NCBI RefSeq assembly: GCF_013141865.1
Contig: NZ_RCST01000001.1
Location: forward strand, 4,278,001-4,342,000
DNA from: Methylomonas sp. ZR1
GTDB taxonomy: Bacteria; Pseudomonadota; Gammaproteobacteria; Methylococcales; Methylomonadaceae
Direction of reading: 5' to 3'
DNA: 64,000 nucleotides
Shown: piece after piece, positions 18,487 through 28,735 of the stretch
How the letters are laid out: every line of letters begins with the position of its first letter
How positions within the stretch are numbered: the first letter of the stretch is position 1
Position numbers and translations under genes: made by a program
The notes under the pieces: model-generated
Database searches by the model: none
What the model was told of the DNA's origin: nothing
What the model saw: only the letters and a program-made list of their open reading frames with translations

Positions 18487-19878
18487 TCACCCCACATCTG
18501 CCTCTTCATCCGCGACGACAAGCCGATTGCGGCCGGCTTCCTTGGCGACGTAAAGCGCTTGGTCGGCACGAGTTAACAGATCGAGCCGGGTGCCGCCATG
18601 CACCGGATAAATCGCCACACCTATCGATACCGTCACCTGCGGTAACTGATGATTACCAAACTTCAGCGATAAGCTTTCGATAGCCACACGCAAAGCGTCC
18701 AGACGTTGCAAGATTTTGTCCGGCTGGATTTCAGTCGTGACCACCACGAATTCTTCACCGCCGAAGCGGCAAACCATATCGCTGCCTTCCCGAAAGCCGT
18801 TCATCAATTGCGCGGTTTTTTTCAAAACTTCGTCACCGGCGTCATGGCCGTAGTTATCGTTAAAAATTTTAAAATGATCGATGTCTACCATCGCCACGGC
18901 CAGCATTTTGCCGCAACGGCTCATCCGCAATAATTCCCGGTCCAACACTTCTTCCAGAAAACGCCGATTGAACAAGCCGGTGAGCGGATCGCGGATCGAT
19001 AACTCGTGCAATTCCTCGCGCAAGCTCAAATTCGCCAAGGCCAGCCGGGCGCTATCGGCGGCGGCTTCGGCTATCGACAGCTCGCGCTGAATATCTTCCG
19101 GGTGGCCACTGGTAAACCGGTGTTCGATGTAAATCAAACCCAAAGCGCGCGAATGCGCTAGCAACGGAATGCACAGATAAGGGCTGGTTCCCGGTTTTAC
19201 GTGGCTGCAAACCGGATTGATACTCTGGCCGACGCGCGCCATATGAATGCAGCCGCGCCGCATGCCCCAGCATTCGTCCGGGGTAAACACGGCTTCCAGT
19301 TCGCTTTCGCCGCTTCCCCAAGCATCAGCCAGCACCAGTGAATTGCCAGCGGCGTCCAGCATATACAGACCGCCGACGGAATCGGCAAACAAACGTACCA
19401 ATGCCGCTTTGATAATCGGATAAGCTTCGTCCATTTTTTGGCAGCTCTGTAAAAGATCAGTCATCTCGCGGATTAATTGCATATGCAAAATCGCGGCTTC
19501 CAATTCGGTTTGGGCTTTTTTTAAGGCGGTAACGTCCCGCGCGGCAGCAAAAATCCCGGCGACGTCGCCTTTTTCATCCCGATAAACCGAGGCGTTGTAC
19601 ATCACCTCGGTGATCTGGCCGGAGGTATGGCAGATAGCCAGCGGATAATCCGTGACTTTGCCTTGCGAAAACGCCAGGCGATAACCGTCGCGGGCTTTTT
19701 GCGGATCGGTAAAGTAAGTGGAAAAATCGCTGCCGATCAATTGCTGCCGCGGTACGCCGGTGACTTTTTCGGTAGCGCTGTTCACGTCCATGATCTTCCC
19801 TTCCGCGCTGATAGTCACCAGCGGATCGAGACTGGCCTCGATCAGGCTGCGCGCATAGGAGGTTTTAAGATTTTTCAT
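18487..19878 (-). CDS. Diguanylate cyclase with PAS and GAF domains
   Basis: It makes c-di-GMP from two GTP in the cytoplasm. The 463 aa comprise a PAS domain (residues about 8-120), a GAF domain (about 130-285) and a GGDEF domain (about 295-455) with the active-site motif CRFGGEEF. The inhibitory I-site (RxxD) is degenerate: the aligned residues are EGSD, so product inhibition may be lost. There is no membrane helix, so the signal is probably intracellular. It lies 44 bp downstream of the nitroreductase gene on the same strand and could share its transcript. Confidence 0.93.
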   Translation of the reverse strand: MKNLKTSYARSLIEASLDPLVTISAEGKIMDVNSATEKVTGVPRQQLIGSDFSTYFTDPQKARDGYRLAFSQGKVTDYPLAICHTSGQITEVMYNASVYRDEKGDVAGIFAAARDVTALKKAQTELEAAILHMQLIREMTDLLQSCQKMDEAYPIIKAALVRLFADSVGGLYMLDAAGNSLVLADAWGSGESELEAVFTPDECWGMRRGCIHMARVGQSINPVCSHVKPGTSPYLCIPLLAHSRALGLIYIEHRFTSGHPEDIQRELSIAEAAADSARLALANLSLREELHELSIRDPLTGLFNRRFLEEVLDRELLRMSRCGKMLAVAMVDIDHFKIFNDNYGHDAGDEVLKKTAQLMNGFREGSDMVCRFGGEEFVVVTTEIQPDKILQRLDALRVAIESLSLKFGNHQLPQVTVSIGVAIYPVHGGTRLDLLTRADQALYVAKEAGRNRLVVADEEADVG

Positions 19879-19922
19879 TGGCGCGACTCAAGGCAATCGC
19901 AGTTCATGAATATCGGCGACGC

Positions 19923-20525
19923 TTATTTAAATGCCTCGCCCCATTGTCCGAGATAAAACCGTTGCTCCAGGGCCGCACGGCTGCGTTCCGCCTGTTCGCC
20001 GGCTTGAAACTCTTCGGCTAAGTTATCCGCCTCGGCTTGATAGCCTAACGCCAACATCGCCATCGGCGTGCTGTCGTCCGGTAAATTCAGCACTTGCCGG
20101 GCTTTATCGGCATCGAACCCGCCCATTTGATGGGTAATCAAACCTAAGGCGTTGGCTTGCAAGCATAAGCTCAGCGTGGCGGCGCCGGTGTCGTAAGCGG
20201 CAAAGCGGTTGGTTTTGCCGTTGTGATTAAAATTCTGCATCGCCACCGTCAAGATGAACACTGGGGCGTTTTTGGCCCAGAGCTGGTTTTTTTCGACAAT
20301 CACCGATAGCGCGGTTTCCCAGGCTGCGAGATTGCTGGATTTGTCGCAAACCACAAAGCGCCAAGGTTGGTCGTTAAAACAAGACGGCGCCCAGCGCGCC
20401 GCTTCCAGGCACGCGGTTAAATCCGGGTGGCTGACCATTTTATCCACGGCAAAAGCCCGCGGGCTCCAACGGCTGGCGATCAAGTCGTGAATCTGAACCT
20501 GGGTGGTGGCGCGTTTATGTTGCAT
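19923..20525 (-). CDS. Nitroreductase family protein (FMN-dependent)
   Basis: This 200-aa flavin reductase-type protein has the family N-terminus (LIASRWSPRAFA), the FMN-binding segment EAARWAPSCFNDQPWRFVV and the central GAATLSLCLQANALGLITHQMGGFD. These proteins reduce nitroaromatics or other substrates with NAD(P)H. The physiological substrate cannot be told. The diguanylate cyclase gene follows after about 45 bp. Confidence 0.9.
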   Translation of the reverse strand: MQHKRATTQVQIHDLIASRWSPRAFAVDKMVSHPDLTACLEAARWAPSCFNDQPWRFVVCDKSSNLAAWETALSVIVEKNQLWAKNAPVFILTVAMQNFNHNGKTNRFAAYDTGAATLSLCLQANALGLITHQMGGFDADKARQVLNLPDDSTPMAMLALGYQAEADNLAEEFQAGEQAERSRAALEQRFYLGQWGEAFK

Positions 20526-20851
20526 GGTTGAGCCCCTTGTGTGTGCTTAAGTAACTTTTTGCGCGTGCCGGACCAGTAGTTTGCCGGCTCTGTGCCACGC
20601 ATAAACCCGTCGGTAAATTTCCTAAATCAGCAAACCGGATACGCTAGCCGATGGTAACTCGCCGACGCCGTCCCGTCTATTTTTAGCACGGTTCAAGGTC
20701 CAGCGCCGAGTAGGCTTTATGCCACTTGGCACTTGGTGCTAAAATCGCGCGTTTACTATCATCCTTAGACTCATTCGGCTAATCGGCGCAACCGTTATTT
20801 TCAGCGGCCTAAGTCCGCACCCAGCCGCTGGAATGCAACGCAGACAACATC
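20526..20851. other. Intergenic region upstream of ileS
   Basis: About 325 bp separate the divergent nitroreductase and ileS genes. Promoters for both should be here. The stretch around 20730-20755 has -35/-10-like strings (TTGGTG and TACTAT at short spacing) but nothing convincing. I see no leader with T-box-like or other riboswitch structure. Confidence 0.4.
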
Positions 20852-20857
20852 ATGACC

Positions 20858-23683
20858 ATGGATTACAAACAAACCCTGAACCTCCCCAAGACCGAGTTTG
20901 CGATGAAAGCCAATCTGGCGCAACGCGAACCGGAGATGCTGAAAAAATGGAACGAAAATCAGCTGTACCAAAAAATTCGCGAGGTTTGCGCCGGCCGACC
21001 TAAATTTGTGCTGCATGACGGCCCTCCCTACGCCAACGGTGCGATTCACATCGGCCACGCCGTCAACAAAGTGTTGAAGGACATCATCGTCAAATCCAAA
21101 ACCCTCAGCGGTTTCGATGCGCCTTATGTGCCGGGCTGGGATTGCCACGGCTTGCCGATTGAGTTGATGGTGGAAAAATCGGTCGGCAAGGCCGGCGTCA
21201 AAGTCACTCCGGCCGAATTCCGTAAAGAGTGCCGAGCCTACGCCAAGAAACAAGTCAATATCCAGAAAGAAGAATTCATCCGCCTGGGTGTCTTGGGCGA
21301 TTGGGACAACCCTTACTTAACCATGGATTTTGCCTTCGAAGCCGACATCGTCCGCGCTTTGGGCAAAATCGCCGCCAACGGCCATCTTAGCAAGGGCGCC
21401 AAACCGGTGCATTGGTGTACCGATTGCGGCTCGGCGCTCGCCGAGGCGGAAGTGGAATATGAAGACAAACATTCGCCGGCCATTGATGTGCGCTTCGCCG
21501 TCGTTGATGAACACGCTTTCATGGCCAAGTGCCATCACGCCGGTGACCGCGAAGGCAAAGGCCCGCTGTCGGTGGTGATCTGGACCACCACGCCCTGGAC
21601 ACTGCCAGCCAACCAGGCCGTGGCTTTGAATCCGGATCTGGAATACGCGGTCGTGCAATGCGAGATCGACGGCCAAACCGAGCGCTTGGTCATCGCCGAA
21701 GCGTTGTTGAAAGACGCGGTACTCCGTTACGGTATCGGCGAGCATCACATCGTTGGCTACTGCAAAGGCGCAGCATTGGAAAATCAACTGCTGCAACACC
21801 CGTTTTACGACCGGCAAGTGCCCGTCATCTTGGGCGACCACGTCACCACCGATGCCGGTACCGGCGCGGTCCACACCGCTCCCGGCCACGGTCAGGAAGA
21901 CTATGTGGTAGGGATGAAATACGGCTTGCCGGTGGACAATCCGGTCGGCAGCAACGGCGTGTTTTTGCCTAGCACCGAATTGTTCGCCGGCCTGCATGTG
22001 TTTACCGCCAACGAAAAAGTGCTGGAAGTGTTGCGCGAACGCGGCAAACTGCTGCATCACCACGCCTTGCTGCACAGCTATCCGCATTGCTGGCGCCACA
22101 AAACCCCGATCATTTTCCGCGCCACCCCGCAATGGTTCATCTCCATGGAGAAAAACGGCCTGCGCGATACCGCCTTGAATGAAGTGAAGCGGGTAGAGTG
22201 GATACCGGATTGGGGCCAGGCCCGTATCGAAGCCATGCTGAATAACCGTCCGGACTGGTGTATCTCTCGCCAGCGTACCTGGGGCGTGCCAATTGCCTTT
22301 TTCGTGCATAAAGAAACCGGCGAACTGCATCCACGTACCGGCGAATTGATCGAACAAGTGGCCAAACGCATCGAACAACAAGGCATAGACGCCTGGTTTG
22401 AACTGGACGCGGCGGAACTGATCGGCGCCGATGCCGAGCACTACCAAAAAATGACCGACACGCTGGATGTCTGGTTCGATTCCGGCGTGACCCATGCGGC
22501 GGTTTTGGAGCGCCGCGAGCAACTGCGCTTCCCGGCTGACCTGTATTTGGAAGGCTCGGATCAACATCGCGGCTGGTTCCAGTCCTCCCTGTTGGCATCG
22601 GTAGCGATGAACGATGTCGCGCCTTACAAACAAGTCTTGACCCACGGCTTTACCGTCGATGCCGAAGGCAAGAAAATGTCCAAATCCAAAGGCAACGTGG
22701 TACTGCCACAAACTGTGATGAAATCGCTGGGCGCGGACGTGTTGCGCTTGTGGGTGGCCGGCACCGATTATCGCGGCGAAATGTCGGTGTCCGACGAGAT
22801 TCTGAAACGCACCTCCGACGGCTACCGCCGTTTGCGTAACACCGCGCGCTTCCTGCTCTCCAATTTGGACGGCTTCGACCCGGCCCATCACTTGGTGGCC
22901 AAGGACGATTTGCTGGCCCTAGACCGCTGGGCGGTCGATAAAGCCTGGCAATTACAGGAAGAGATCAAAGCCGCTTACAGCGCCTATCAATTCCAAAGCA
23001 TTTACCAAAAAGTGCTGACTTTCTGCAGCATCGACTTGGGCGGCTTTTATCTAGACATCATCAAGGACCGACAATACACCGCCAAGGAAGATTGCCTGGC
23101 CCGCCGCTCCGCGCAAACCGCGATGTACCATGTCATTGAAGCACTGACCCGCTGGCTGGCGCCCATCACCAGTTACACCGCCGACGAAATCTGGCAAGTC
23201 ATTCCCGGTCAACGCGGCGAGTCGGTGTTTCTGGAAACCTGGTACGAAGGCCTGTTTCCGCTGGACGCCAACGCTACGATCAGTCGCGATACTTGGGACA
23301 AAGTCATGGCGGTGCGCACCGTGGTCTCCAAAGAACTGGAGCAGTTGCGTGGCAAAGGCGCCATCGGTGCCTCTTTAAATGCGGAAGTGGAATTGTATTG
23401 CGACGAGACTTATGGCGCGGAGCTAAACAAACTGGCGAGCGAGCTGCATTTTGTCTTTATCACCTCCAACGCCGGCGTCGCCGACATGCAATTCTGCCCG
23501 GACGATGCGGTAACGACCGAACTGGACGGCGTGAAACTGAAAGTAACGGTGTCCGAGCATCCAAAATGCGTCCGCTGCTGGCACCAACGCTACGACATCG
23601 GCGAAAACCCCGAGCATCCGGAACTGTGCGGCCGCTGCGTGGAAAACGTCGCCGGCAATGGCGAGACCCGTCGTTATGCTTAA
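20858..23683 (+). CDS. ileS: Isoleucyl-tRNA synthetase
   Basis: It charges tRNA(Ile) with isoleucine in the cytoplasm. The class I motifs are HIGH (in [15 protein letters not shown], about residue 60) and KMSKS ([11 protein letters not shown], about 605). The CP1 editing domain lies between ([24 protein letters not shown]). The C-terminal zinc finger has CVRCW and CGRC pairs. At 941 aa it is a standard bacterial enzyme. The start at [10 protein letters not shown] fits the family; an ATG two codons upstream (20852) is also possible. It is followed directly by lspA, the usual gammaproteobacterial pair. Confidence 0.98.
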   Translation: MDYKQTLNLPKTEFAMKANLAQREPEMLKKWNENQLYQKIREVCAGRPKFVLHDGPPYANGAIHIGHAVNKVLKDIIVKSKTLSGFDAPYVPGWDCHGLPIELMVEKSVGKAGVKVTPAEFRKECRAYAKKQVNIQKEEFIRLGVLGDWDNPYLTMDFAFEADIVRALGKIAANGHLSKGAKPVHWCTDCGSALAEAEVEYEDKHSPAIDVRFAVVDEHAFMAKCHHAGDREGKGPLSVVIWTTTPWTLPANQAVALNPDLEYAVVQCEIDGQTERLVIAEALLKDAVLRYGIGEHHIVGYCKGAALENQLLQHPFYDRQVPVILGDHVTTDAGTGAVHTAPGHGQEDYVVGMKYGLPVDNPVGSNGVFLPSTELFAGLHVFTANEKVLEVLRERGKLLHHHALLHSYPHCWRHKTPIIFRATPQWFISMEKNGLRDTALNEVKRVEWIPDWGQARIEAMLNNRPDWCISRQRTWGVPIAFFVHKETGELHPRTGELIEQVAKRIEQQGIDAWFELDAAELIGADAEHYQKMTDTLDVWFDSGVTHAAVLERREQLRFPADLYLEGSDQHRGWFQSSLLASVAMNDVAPYKQVLTHGFTVDAEGKKMSKSKGNVVLPQTVMKSLGADVLRLWVAGTDYRGEMSVSDEILKRTSDGYRRLRNTARFLLSNLDGFDPAHHLVAKDDLLALDRWAVDKAWQLQEEIKAAYSAYQFQSIYQKVLTFCSIDLGGFYLDIIKDRQYTAKEDCLARRSAQTAMYHVIEALTRWLAPITSYTADEIWQVIPGQRGESVFLETWYEGLFPLDANATISRDTWDKVMAVRTVVSKELEQLRGKGAIGASLNAEVELYCDETYGAELNKLASELHFVFITSNAGVADMQFCPDDAVTTELDGVKLKVTVSEHPKCVRCWHQRYDIGENPEHPELCGRCVENVAGNGETRRYA

Positions 23684-24155
23684 GTGGTTGTGGATTTCCG
23701 CAGTCACACTGGTGTTGGACCAAGCCAGTAAGCTTGCGGTGGACGGTTCGATGCAGCTATTTGAGTCGATCCCCTTGCTTCCGTATTTCAATCTGACCTA
23801 CGTGCATAACACCGGTGCGGCATTCAGCTTTCTAGCCCAGGCCGGCGGCTGGCAGCGCTGGCTGTTCGCCGGCTTAGCCGTGGTGATGAGCGGCATCATT
23901 GCGGTTTGGCTGCATCGCCTGCAAAAACACGAAACCCTGATGGCGGTAGCCTTGTCTCTGGTATTGGGCGGTGCTATCGGCAATCTGATCGACCGGGTGG
24001 CTTATGGCTATGTCATCGATTTTCTGGATGTTTATTACCAAAACTGGCACTGGCCGGCGTTTAACATTGCCGATTCGGCGATTTGTGTTGGCGTGGGGTT
24101 AATGTTGTTGGAGAGTTTTGGGGTTGGGCGCAAAACCGCGGATGTTTTGGAATAG
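23676..24155 (+). CDS. lspA: Lipoprotein signal peptidase (signal peptidase II)
   Basis: This inner-membrane aspartyl protease removes the signal peptide from lipidated prolipoproteins. It has four membrane helices, and the catalytic Asp pair lies in [10 protein letters not shown] (Asp after the NLI) and FNIADSAI. The N-terminal helix carries DQASKLAVD. The ATG at 23676 overlaps the end of ileS (the ileS stop lies inside it); an in-frame ATG at 23658 would add six residues. Translation is probably coupled to ileS. Confidence 0.96.
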   Translation: MLKWLWISAVTLVLDQASKLAVDGSMQLFESIPLLPYFNLTYVHNTGAAFSFLAQAGGWQRWLFAGLAVVMSGIIAVWLHRLQKHETLMAVALSLVLGGAIGNLIDRVAYGYVIDFLDVYYQNWHWPAFNIADSAICVGVGLMLLESFGVGRKTADVLE

Positions 24156-24333
24156 GCTTTTCGAATTACTTTTTGATCAAACGTTAGCCAAAAACTGTGA
24201 ATTCTGCTTATTTCCCCTCTTTGGAAAAGACGACTGCATGGACTCAGGAGGTAGGGCAACGTCCGGAACGGTTGCCGAGGGGCTAGGGGAGATTTTCCAA
24301 TCAGGTGTCGCTAGCGCGACGGCTGGTTTTTAA

Positions 24334-24560
24334 TGTCGGGTCTCGGCCCGACAGCCGAGATACTTTCTTTTGCGTGGCCAAAAGAAAGTATCCAAAGAAA
24401 AGGCTACCCGGACGCCGCTTAATCCCTGCGCTCCTCGCTTTTGCTGAGGGTCGGCAGAAGGGGCTTCCCAGCCCCTCCGCCGACGTGCGGCATCCTTGCC
24501 GCACCCCTTCGGGCAATTCTCACCAAAAGCTCCGGTGCTCGGCGCGGCATACGGGAGAAA
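24334..24560. repeat. String of hairpins, dispersed-repeat-like element
   Basis: Perfect or near-perfect hairpins follow one another: TGTCGGG/CCCGACA (24334-24353); a 13-bp stem GATACTTTCTTTT/AAAAGAAAGTATC with an 8-nt loop (24359-24392); GGGGC/GCCCC (24460-24475); and GTGCGGC/GCCGCAC (24485-24504). The rest is GC-rich. Short frames on both strands here resemble the spurious hypothetical proteins (WPRKRKYL-like) annotated in many proteobacterial genomes, so I take it as a dispersed non-coding repeat and not a gene. It fills the gap between lspA and the AlbA_2 gene. Confidence 0.6.
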
Positions 24561-24688
24561 ACCATCCCTGTTTTCGAAAATACCGGGCAACTGCAAAATG
24601 GATTGATGGCTGCGATGATCCCTGATTCTGCCGGTCTTCATATAGTTTGGTTTCCAAATGTTAGGATTACCCCCCAAAACCGATAGCT

Positions 24689-26116
24689 ATGCAAACATAC
24701 TCGCCCTTTAATAAACCAATTCGCGATTTAGAAAGTTCGGACTTGTTGAATCTCAAGCATACATTCGAGGGTTGGTACATAGAGTACAAGCGAGAAGCAC
24801 CAACCTCGACAAATATTGCCAAGTCACTGTCCGCATTAGCAAATACATATGGTGGTTGGTTTTTTGTTGGTATCGACGAAGACTCTAAGGAAAATCCAGT
24901 TGCTGGAGCTTTTCCAGGAGTAGAAAGAAATGAAGTTGATGCTGTTCTACAACGCATGAGGAAGTCCGCAGCAGATCACATTAATCCAACCCCGTATTTT
25001 GAGACAAAGGTTCTGTGGGGGCCGGTCGAAAAAATTGGATTAGAAAAGGACCGTTGCGTTATTTGCACGTGGGTGCCTCAAAGCGTCACTGCTCCGCATG
25101 TCCACAAAAGCGGGGTCATTTACAGGCGTGTTTCTGATGCTTCAGAACCAAAGCCCGAAAATGATAGGTTCGTATTAGATCAACTCTGGCGACGTGCTGA
25201 CGACATTAAACAGCAGCACAAAAAATGGTATGACCGTGACCCTGAGTTCTCCGACTATGAAAAGTTGAAACCTTATGTTCGAGTCATGCTTGTAGCGGAC
25301 CGATGGGCTGAGCAGGGTATATGGATAGATGCCAATGAGGACGAAATAAGATCCGTTTTAGCGACTCTCGACGGAGCAAGCACTATCCCGTTCGACACTG
25401 TTCATACCTCTGCTGAAGGGTTCATTGGACGACAACTAAATGGAAATGACCCGAATAATCTTTCTCTTACGTGGAGGCTAGGCCTTGATCTTGTAAGCGA
25501 TATTATTATCCCGCTACCTCTGTATGAAGTTGAGACAATACAAAGCTTGAAAACTGAATTGGATGGTTACGATTACACCGACCGCTTCATAGGTATCTTG
25601 AATAAATATGCCGCTAAAAAGTACCGAATTGTTGACCTAAACTATCTCTTTAACGTGTTGAGAGGAGTAGCGGAGATTCAGGAACGTCTTTGCAAAATCG
25701 CAAAATGGACAGATGCCTATTACGTCAAAGTAAAAATACTCAACGCTTGGAGGACAGTTCCGTTCTTGGATATTTTGCCTGTAGTTGAGCGCTTTGAAAA
25801 AAACGGCCCTCCGATGTGTCTTGATTCAGTTATATCTCTACCACAAGGTTCTCAACCTGAAAGTTATACGGAGGTGTCGAGATTCCGAGATATTGAAATC
25901 GATGAGAGTGAGAGAGCCAAGGCTAGGGTGTTGTTGCAAGCATTTACAATGTTCTCAAATTTGGCATTGAGCTTAGGTATTCCGCGATGGATTCCATGCG
26001 AAGAGGGTGTGGAAGTATCTCCATTTCATCAAGAGCTGGAGAAGGCTGGATTGCGAGCCATTGAAGTACAGCGTCGTCGGAATGAGCGTGGTTCTAGCGC
26101 GGTAGCGTGGTTCTAG
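24689..26116 (+). CDS. AlbA_2 (Schlafen-type) domain protein
   Basis: The 475-aa protein has an N-terminal AlbA_2 domain: EYKREAPTSTNIAKSLSALA followed by NTYGGWFFVGIDED (residues about 25-70) is the classical pattern. The domain may bind nucleic acid or ATP and is common in regulators, Schlafen relatives and some anti-phage proteins. Residues about 160-475 match nothing I know and are mostly helical. The gene stands alone in accessory DNA between the hairpin element and an IS110 insertion. A 19-bp tandem duplication at its 3' end creates the present stop, so the true C-terminus may differ. Function unknown. Confidence 0.75.
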   Translation: MQTYSPFNKPIRDLESSDLLNLKHTFEGWYIEYKREAPTSTNIAKSLSALANTYGGWFFVGIDEDSKENPVAGAFPGVERNEVDAVLQRMRKSAADHINPTPYFETKVLWGPVEKIGLEKDRCVICTWVPQSVTAPHVHKSGVIYRRVSDASEPKPENDRFVLDQLWRRADDIKQQHKKWYDRDPEFSDYEKLKPYVRVMLVADRWAEQGIWIDANEDEIRSVLATLDGASTIPFDTVHTSAEGFIGRQLNGNDPNNLSLTWRLGLDLVSDIIIPLPLYEVETIQSLKTELDGYDYTDRFIGILNKYAAKKYRIVDLNYLFNVLRGVAEIQERLCKIAKWTDAYYVKVKILNAWRTVPFLDILPVVERFEKNGPPMCLDSVISLPQGSQPESYTEVSRFRDIEIDESERAKARVLLQAFTMFSNLALSLGIPRWIPCEEGVEVSPFHQELEKAGLRAIEVQRRRNERGSSAVAWF

Positions 26117-26123
26117 CGCGGTA
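26086..26123 (+). repeat. 19-bp tandem duplication at the 3' end of the AlbA_2 gene
   Basis: The 19-mer from 26086 to 26104 (starting GCGTGGTTCTAGC) is repeated exactly at 26105-26123. Because 19 is not a multiple of 3, the second copy is read in a new frame and gives the TAG that ends the gene at 26116. With a single copy, the frame would read on towards the IS junction. Confidence 0.85.
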
Positions 26124-26139
26124 GATACTGTTATCCAAG

Positions 26140-27278
<1,139 letters not shown>

Positions 27279-27331
27279 CATGTTTTGCGAGATTTCATTA
27301 TCTCCTGAAAAACACGGGTGGATAATACAAG

Positions 27332-27357
27332 GTCCGATTAGCGCAGCGTAATCGGAC
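27332..27357. repeat. REP-like palindrome at the IS110 left flank
   Basis: A 9-bp perfect stem, GTCCGATTA (27332-27340) and TAATCGGAC (27349-27357), has an 8-nt spacer GCGCAGCG. It resembles the common proteobacterial extragenic palindromes of the type TCCGATTA...TAATCGGA. It touches the IS110 insertion point, so it looks like the target. Before the insertion it would have sat directly after the AlbA_2 gene, perhaps as its terminator. Confidence 0.7.
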
Positions 27358-27432
27358 GTATGTTGAATAAAAACTTTAGGAATATGCGCTCCCGCAAATA
27401 AGGCAAACAATAATCGAAAGTCCCCTTCATTC

Positions 27433-27458
27433 CTCCGAATACGCTTTGCTATTCGGAG
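27433..27458. repeat. REP-like palindrome at the left flank of the truncated IS110 copy
   Basis: A stem CTCCGAATA (27433-27441) and TATTCGGAG (27450-27458) has the spacer CGCTTTGC. It is the same type of palindrome as the one at 27332 but differs at several paired positions, each compensated in the other arm. It directly abuts the left end of the second IS110 copy. Confidence 0.7.
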
Positions 27459-27764
27459 CTTGTATTATCCAAGCGTGCTTTTCAAAGAATAGTAATTCGT
27501 GAAAACACACCTGAGGGGCACCTCAGGTTTGGGTCGCTGGATGCCGTATCGGAGCTTGGATTTCGAAATCCCCGGCGTAGATCTTTGCAGCAGCGACCCA
27601 CCCTCGATCAACGATCGGACAGTCTCTTCGGCCCGGTTTCCGGCAGCCTGCATTCACAAGGTAGATCATTTGAGGTTTTCATGTCCCATTTTTATCTCGG
27701 TATCGATGTTGCTAAAGCCAAGTTGGATTGCGCATTGCGTCTGCACAGCGGTAAGTTTCGCGCC
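27459..27764 (+). mobile_element. IS110-family element, left-end fragment
   Basis: This is the left end of a second, diverged copy of the same element, in opposite orientation to the intact one. It includes the shared end sequence CTTGTATTATCC, the bridge-RNA-like region and the first 28 or so codons of the transposase. Similarity to the intact copy stops after TTTCGCGCC at about 27764, where unrelated sequence begins. The two left ends face away from each other across about 130 bp that contain the two palindromes. The remainder of the element is missing. Confidence 0.8.
27510..27680 (+). ncRNA. Predicted IS110 bridge RNA, second copy
   Basis: The structure is the same as in the intact copy: hairpin CCTGAGG-GGCA-CCTCAGG (27510-27527), then stem GGGTCGCTG (27531-27539) with CAGCGACCC (27591-27599). 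Relative to the other copy, one A-T pair of the stem has become G-C, so pairing is kept. The 51-nt loop differs mainly in two blocks and contains TCGGAGCTTG (27549-27558), identical to the element's own flank at 27453-27462. The region after 27600 is almost identical between copies. With the transposase truncated it could act only in trans. Confidence 0.6.
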
Positions 27765-28145
27765 AGCTTCGCGTCGCTGTCGCCCGACCAGCGCCGCAAT
27801 ATTCTGAAGATGGGCGATAAAACCGAAGCGTTCTGTCGGCAGACCATGCTGTTGGCAGGACAAAACGCTCAAGCGATTCCGCCCAATTTGAACATGGCAG
27901 AGGCGCAAGCGGACATGACCAGCCTTGACCAACTGCGGCCCAGGTTACATCGGCTGCGGGATTTGCAGGCGCGCGGGGACGATACCGATATGGCGCTGGG
28001 CAGCGATATTTACAGCTTCTGCCTGGATGCCTACGCCTCGCTGAAAATTGCCGGCAAGGGCGCCGCGGTGGAAACGTTGCGGCAAGCGATGGCGGTGCGC
28101 TTCAATCGCGGTGCCAAGAGCAAAGTCGAGTCAGCCGCCGGCTAA
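27681..28145 (+). pseudogene. Chimeric frame: IS110 transposase start fused to the remnant of an unknown gene
   Basis: The first 28 or so codons ([17 protein letters not shown]...KFRA) are the transposase N-terminus of the truncated IS110 copy. The frame then continues without a stop into about 126 unrelated residues (LSPDQRRNILKMGDKTEAFC onward, with RPRLHRLRDLQARGDDTDMALGSDIY). These look like the C-terminal part of a real, helical, soluble protein that I cannot name. The junction at about 27764 marks a deletion or rearrangement. It ends with a hairpin 20 bp downstream (28166-28188). It is probably non-functional, though an open 154-codon fusion remains. Confidence 0.7.
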
Positions 28146-28165
28146 GCTTTTCGCTGGAATTGACA

Positions 28166-28188
28166 GCTGGCCGTGGGGGACGGCCAGC
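28166..28188 (+). terminator. Hairpin after the chimeric frame
   Basis: A 9-bp perfect stem GCTGGCCGT/ACGGCCAGC has a GGGGG loop and lies 20 bp past the stop codon. It is strong and well placed, but no T-tract follows. It was probably the terminator of the gene whose 3' part survives here. Confidence 0.5.
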
Positions 28189-28226
28189 CGTCATACTAGG
28201 CCGCTTAGCTTCAACGCTACCGTTGC

Positions 28227-28735
28227 CAGGCTGTTCGCTCCACCCCAATACCTTTTATCTTTAAGTGCCGAGCGTTGCGGTAGAGCGGCGAGCCAAAAAG
28301 CCGGTCGTGCAAGGCAAATAGCTTCAAGCGCAAGCCAAGATAAGCGTGTTCGCCAGGTAAAAAGCGATTCGGGCAAGCCACATTGGTGCAACCCCAAATC
28401 TCGACGACCTTGCGCGCAGGCCAACAAGCCGTTCGTACACGGCAAATAGCGTCAATCGCAAACCGGACTAAGCAAACGCGCAGGCAGAAACGGTGTTCGC
28501 CAATAGCAAATTACCTTAGCCGCAAGCCACGAAACGCTTGCGCGCAGGGTAAAAAGCTAATCGGGTAAGCCAAATCGATTGAAATTCTAGCCTCCAGTAC
28601 TTGCGCGTTGGCCACCGAGCCATTTGCACACGGCAAATCGCTGCAGCCAATAGCTGTCCGACCGTTAGCTGCAGGGCTTTCGGTGTCGCCCCAATTTCAA
28701 AACAGTGTGTGCGCAAGGTGTTAGGGGCGTAAAGC
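28227..28735 (+). repeat. Degenerate tandem array, about eight units of about 64 bp
   Basis: Units begin at 28227, 28289, 28354, 28417, 28481, 28545, 28608 and 28672, a spacing of 62-65 bp. Most start CAGG. They fall into types. A: GGCCAACAAGCCGTTCG then CGGCAAATAGC (units 2, 4, 7). B: CAGGTAAAAAGCGATTCGGG then AAGCCA (units 3, 6). C: CAGGCAGAAACGGTGTTCGCC (unit 5). Units 1 and 8 resemble each other (a CCCCAAT core). The period is not a multiple of 3, so a coding repeat is unlikely. A related shorter array lies at 47040-47290. I do not recognise the family. Confidence 0.7.

Noticed and set aside
20526..20851. T-box or riboswitch upstream of ileS
   Set aside because: I see no T-box sequence and no specifier-type stem. 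T-box control of ileS is also not usual in gammaproteobacteria.
21317..22891. 524-aa open frame opposite ileS
   Set aside because: It is a long antisense frame caused by codon bias in ileS, with no start signal or family pattern.
24305..24677. Short hypothetical proteins on both strands
   Set aside because: They overlap a string of hairpins and each other. They look like a non-coding dispersed repeat that is often misannotated.
28191..28716. Minus-strand frames with shared peptide-like strings (LTRLAFYPARKRF, ESLFTW) here and at 47030-47212
   Set aside because: They share strings because the DNA repeats are shared. The period of about 64 bp breaks the frame from unit to unit, and there are no start signals.
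28227..28735. CRISPR array
   Set aside because: There is no conserved direct repeat of 25-40 bp separated by unique spacers. Whole units of about 64 bp are similar to each other, and no cas gene is near.
28227..28735. Integron attC array
   Set aside because: I do not see paired RYYYAAC/GTTRRRY core sites at the ends of units, nor an integrase gene or cassettes.
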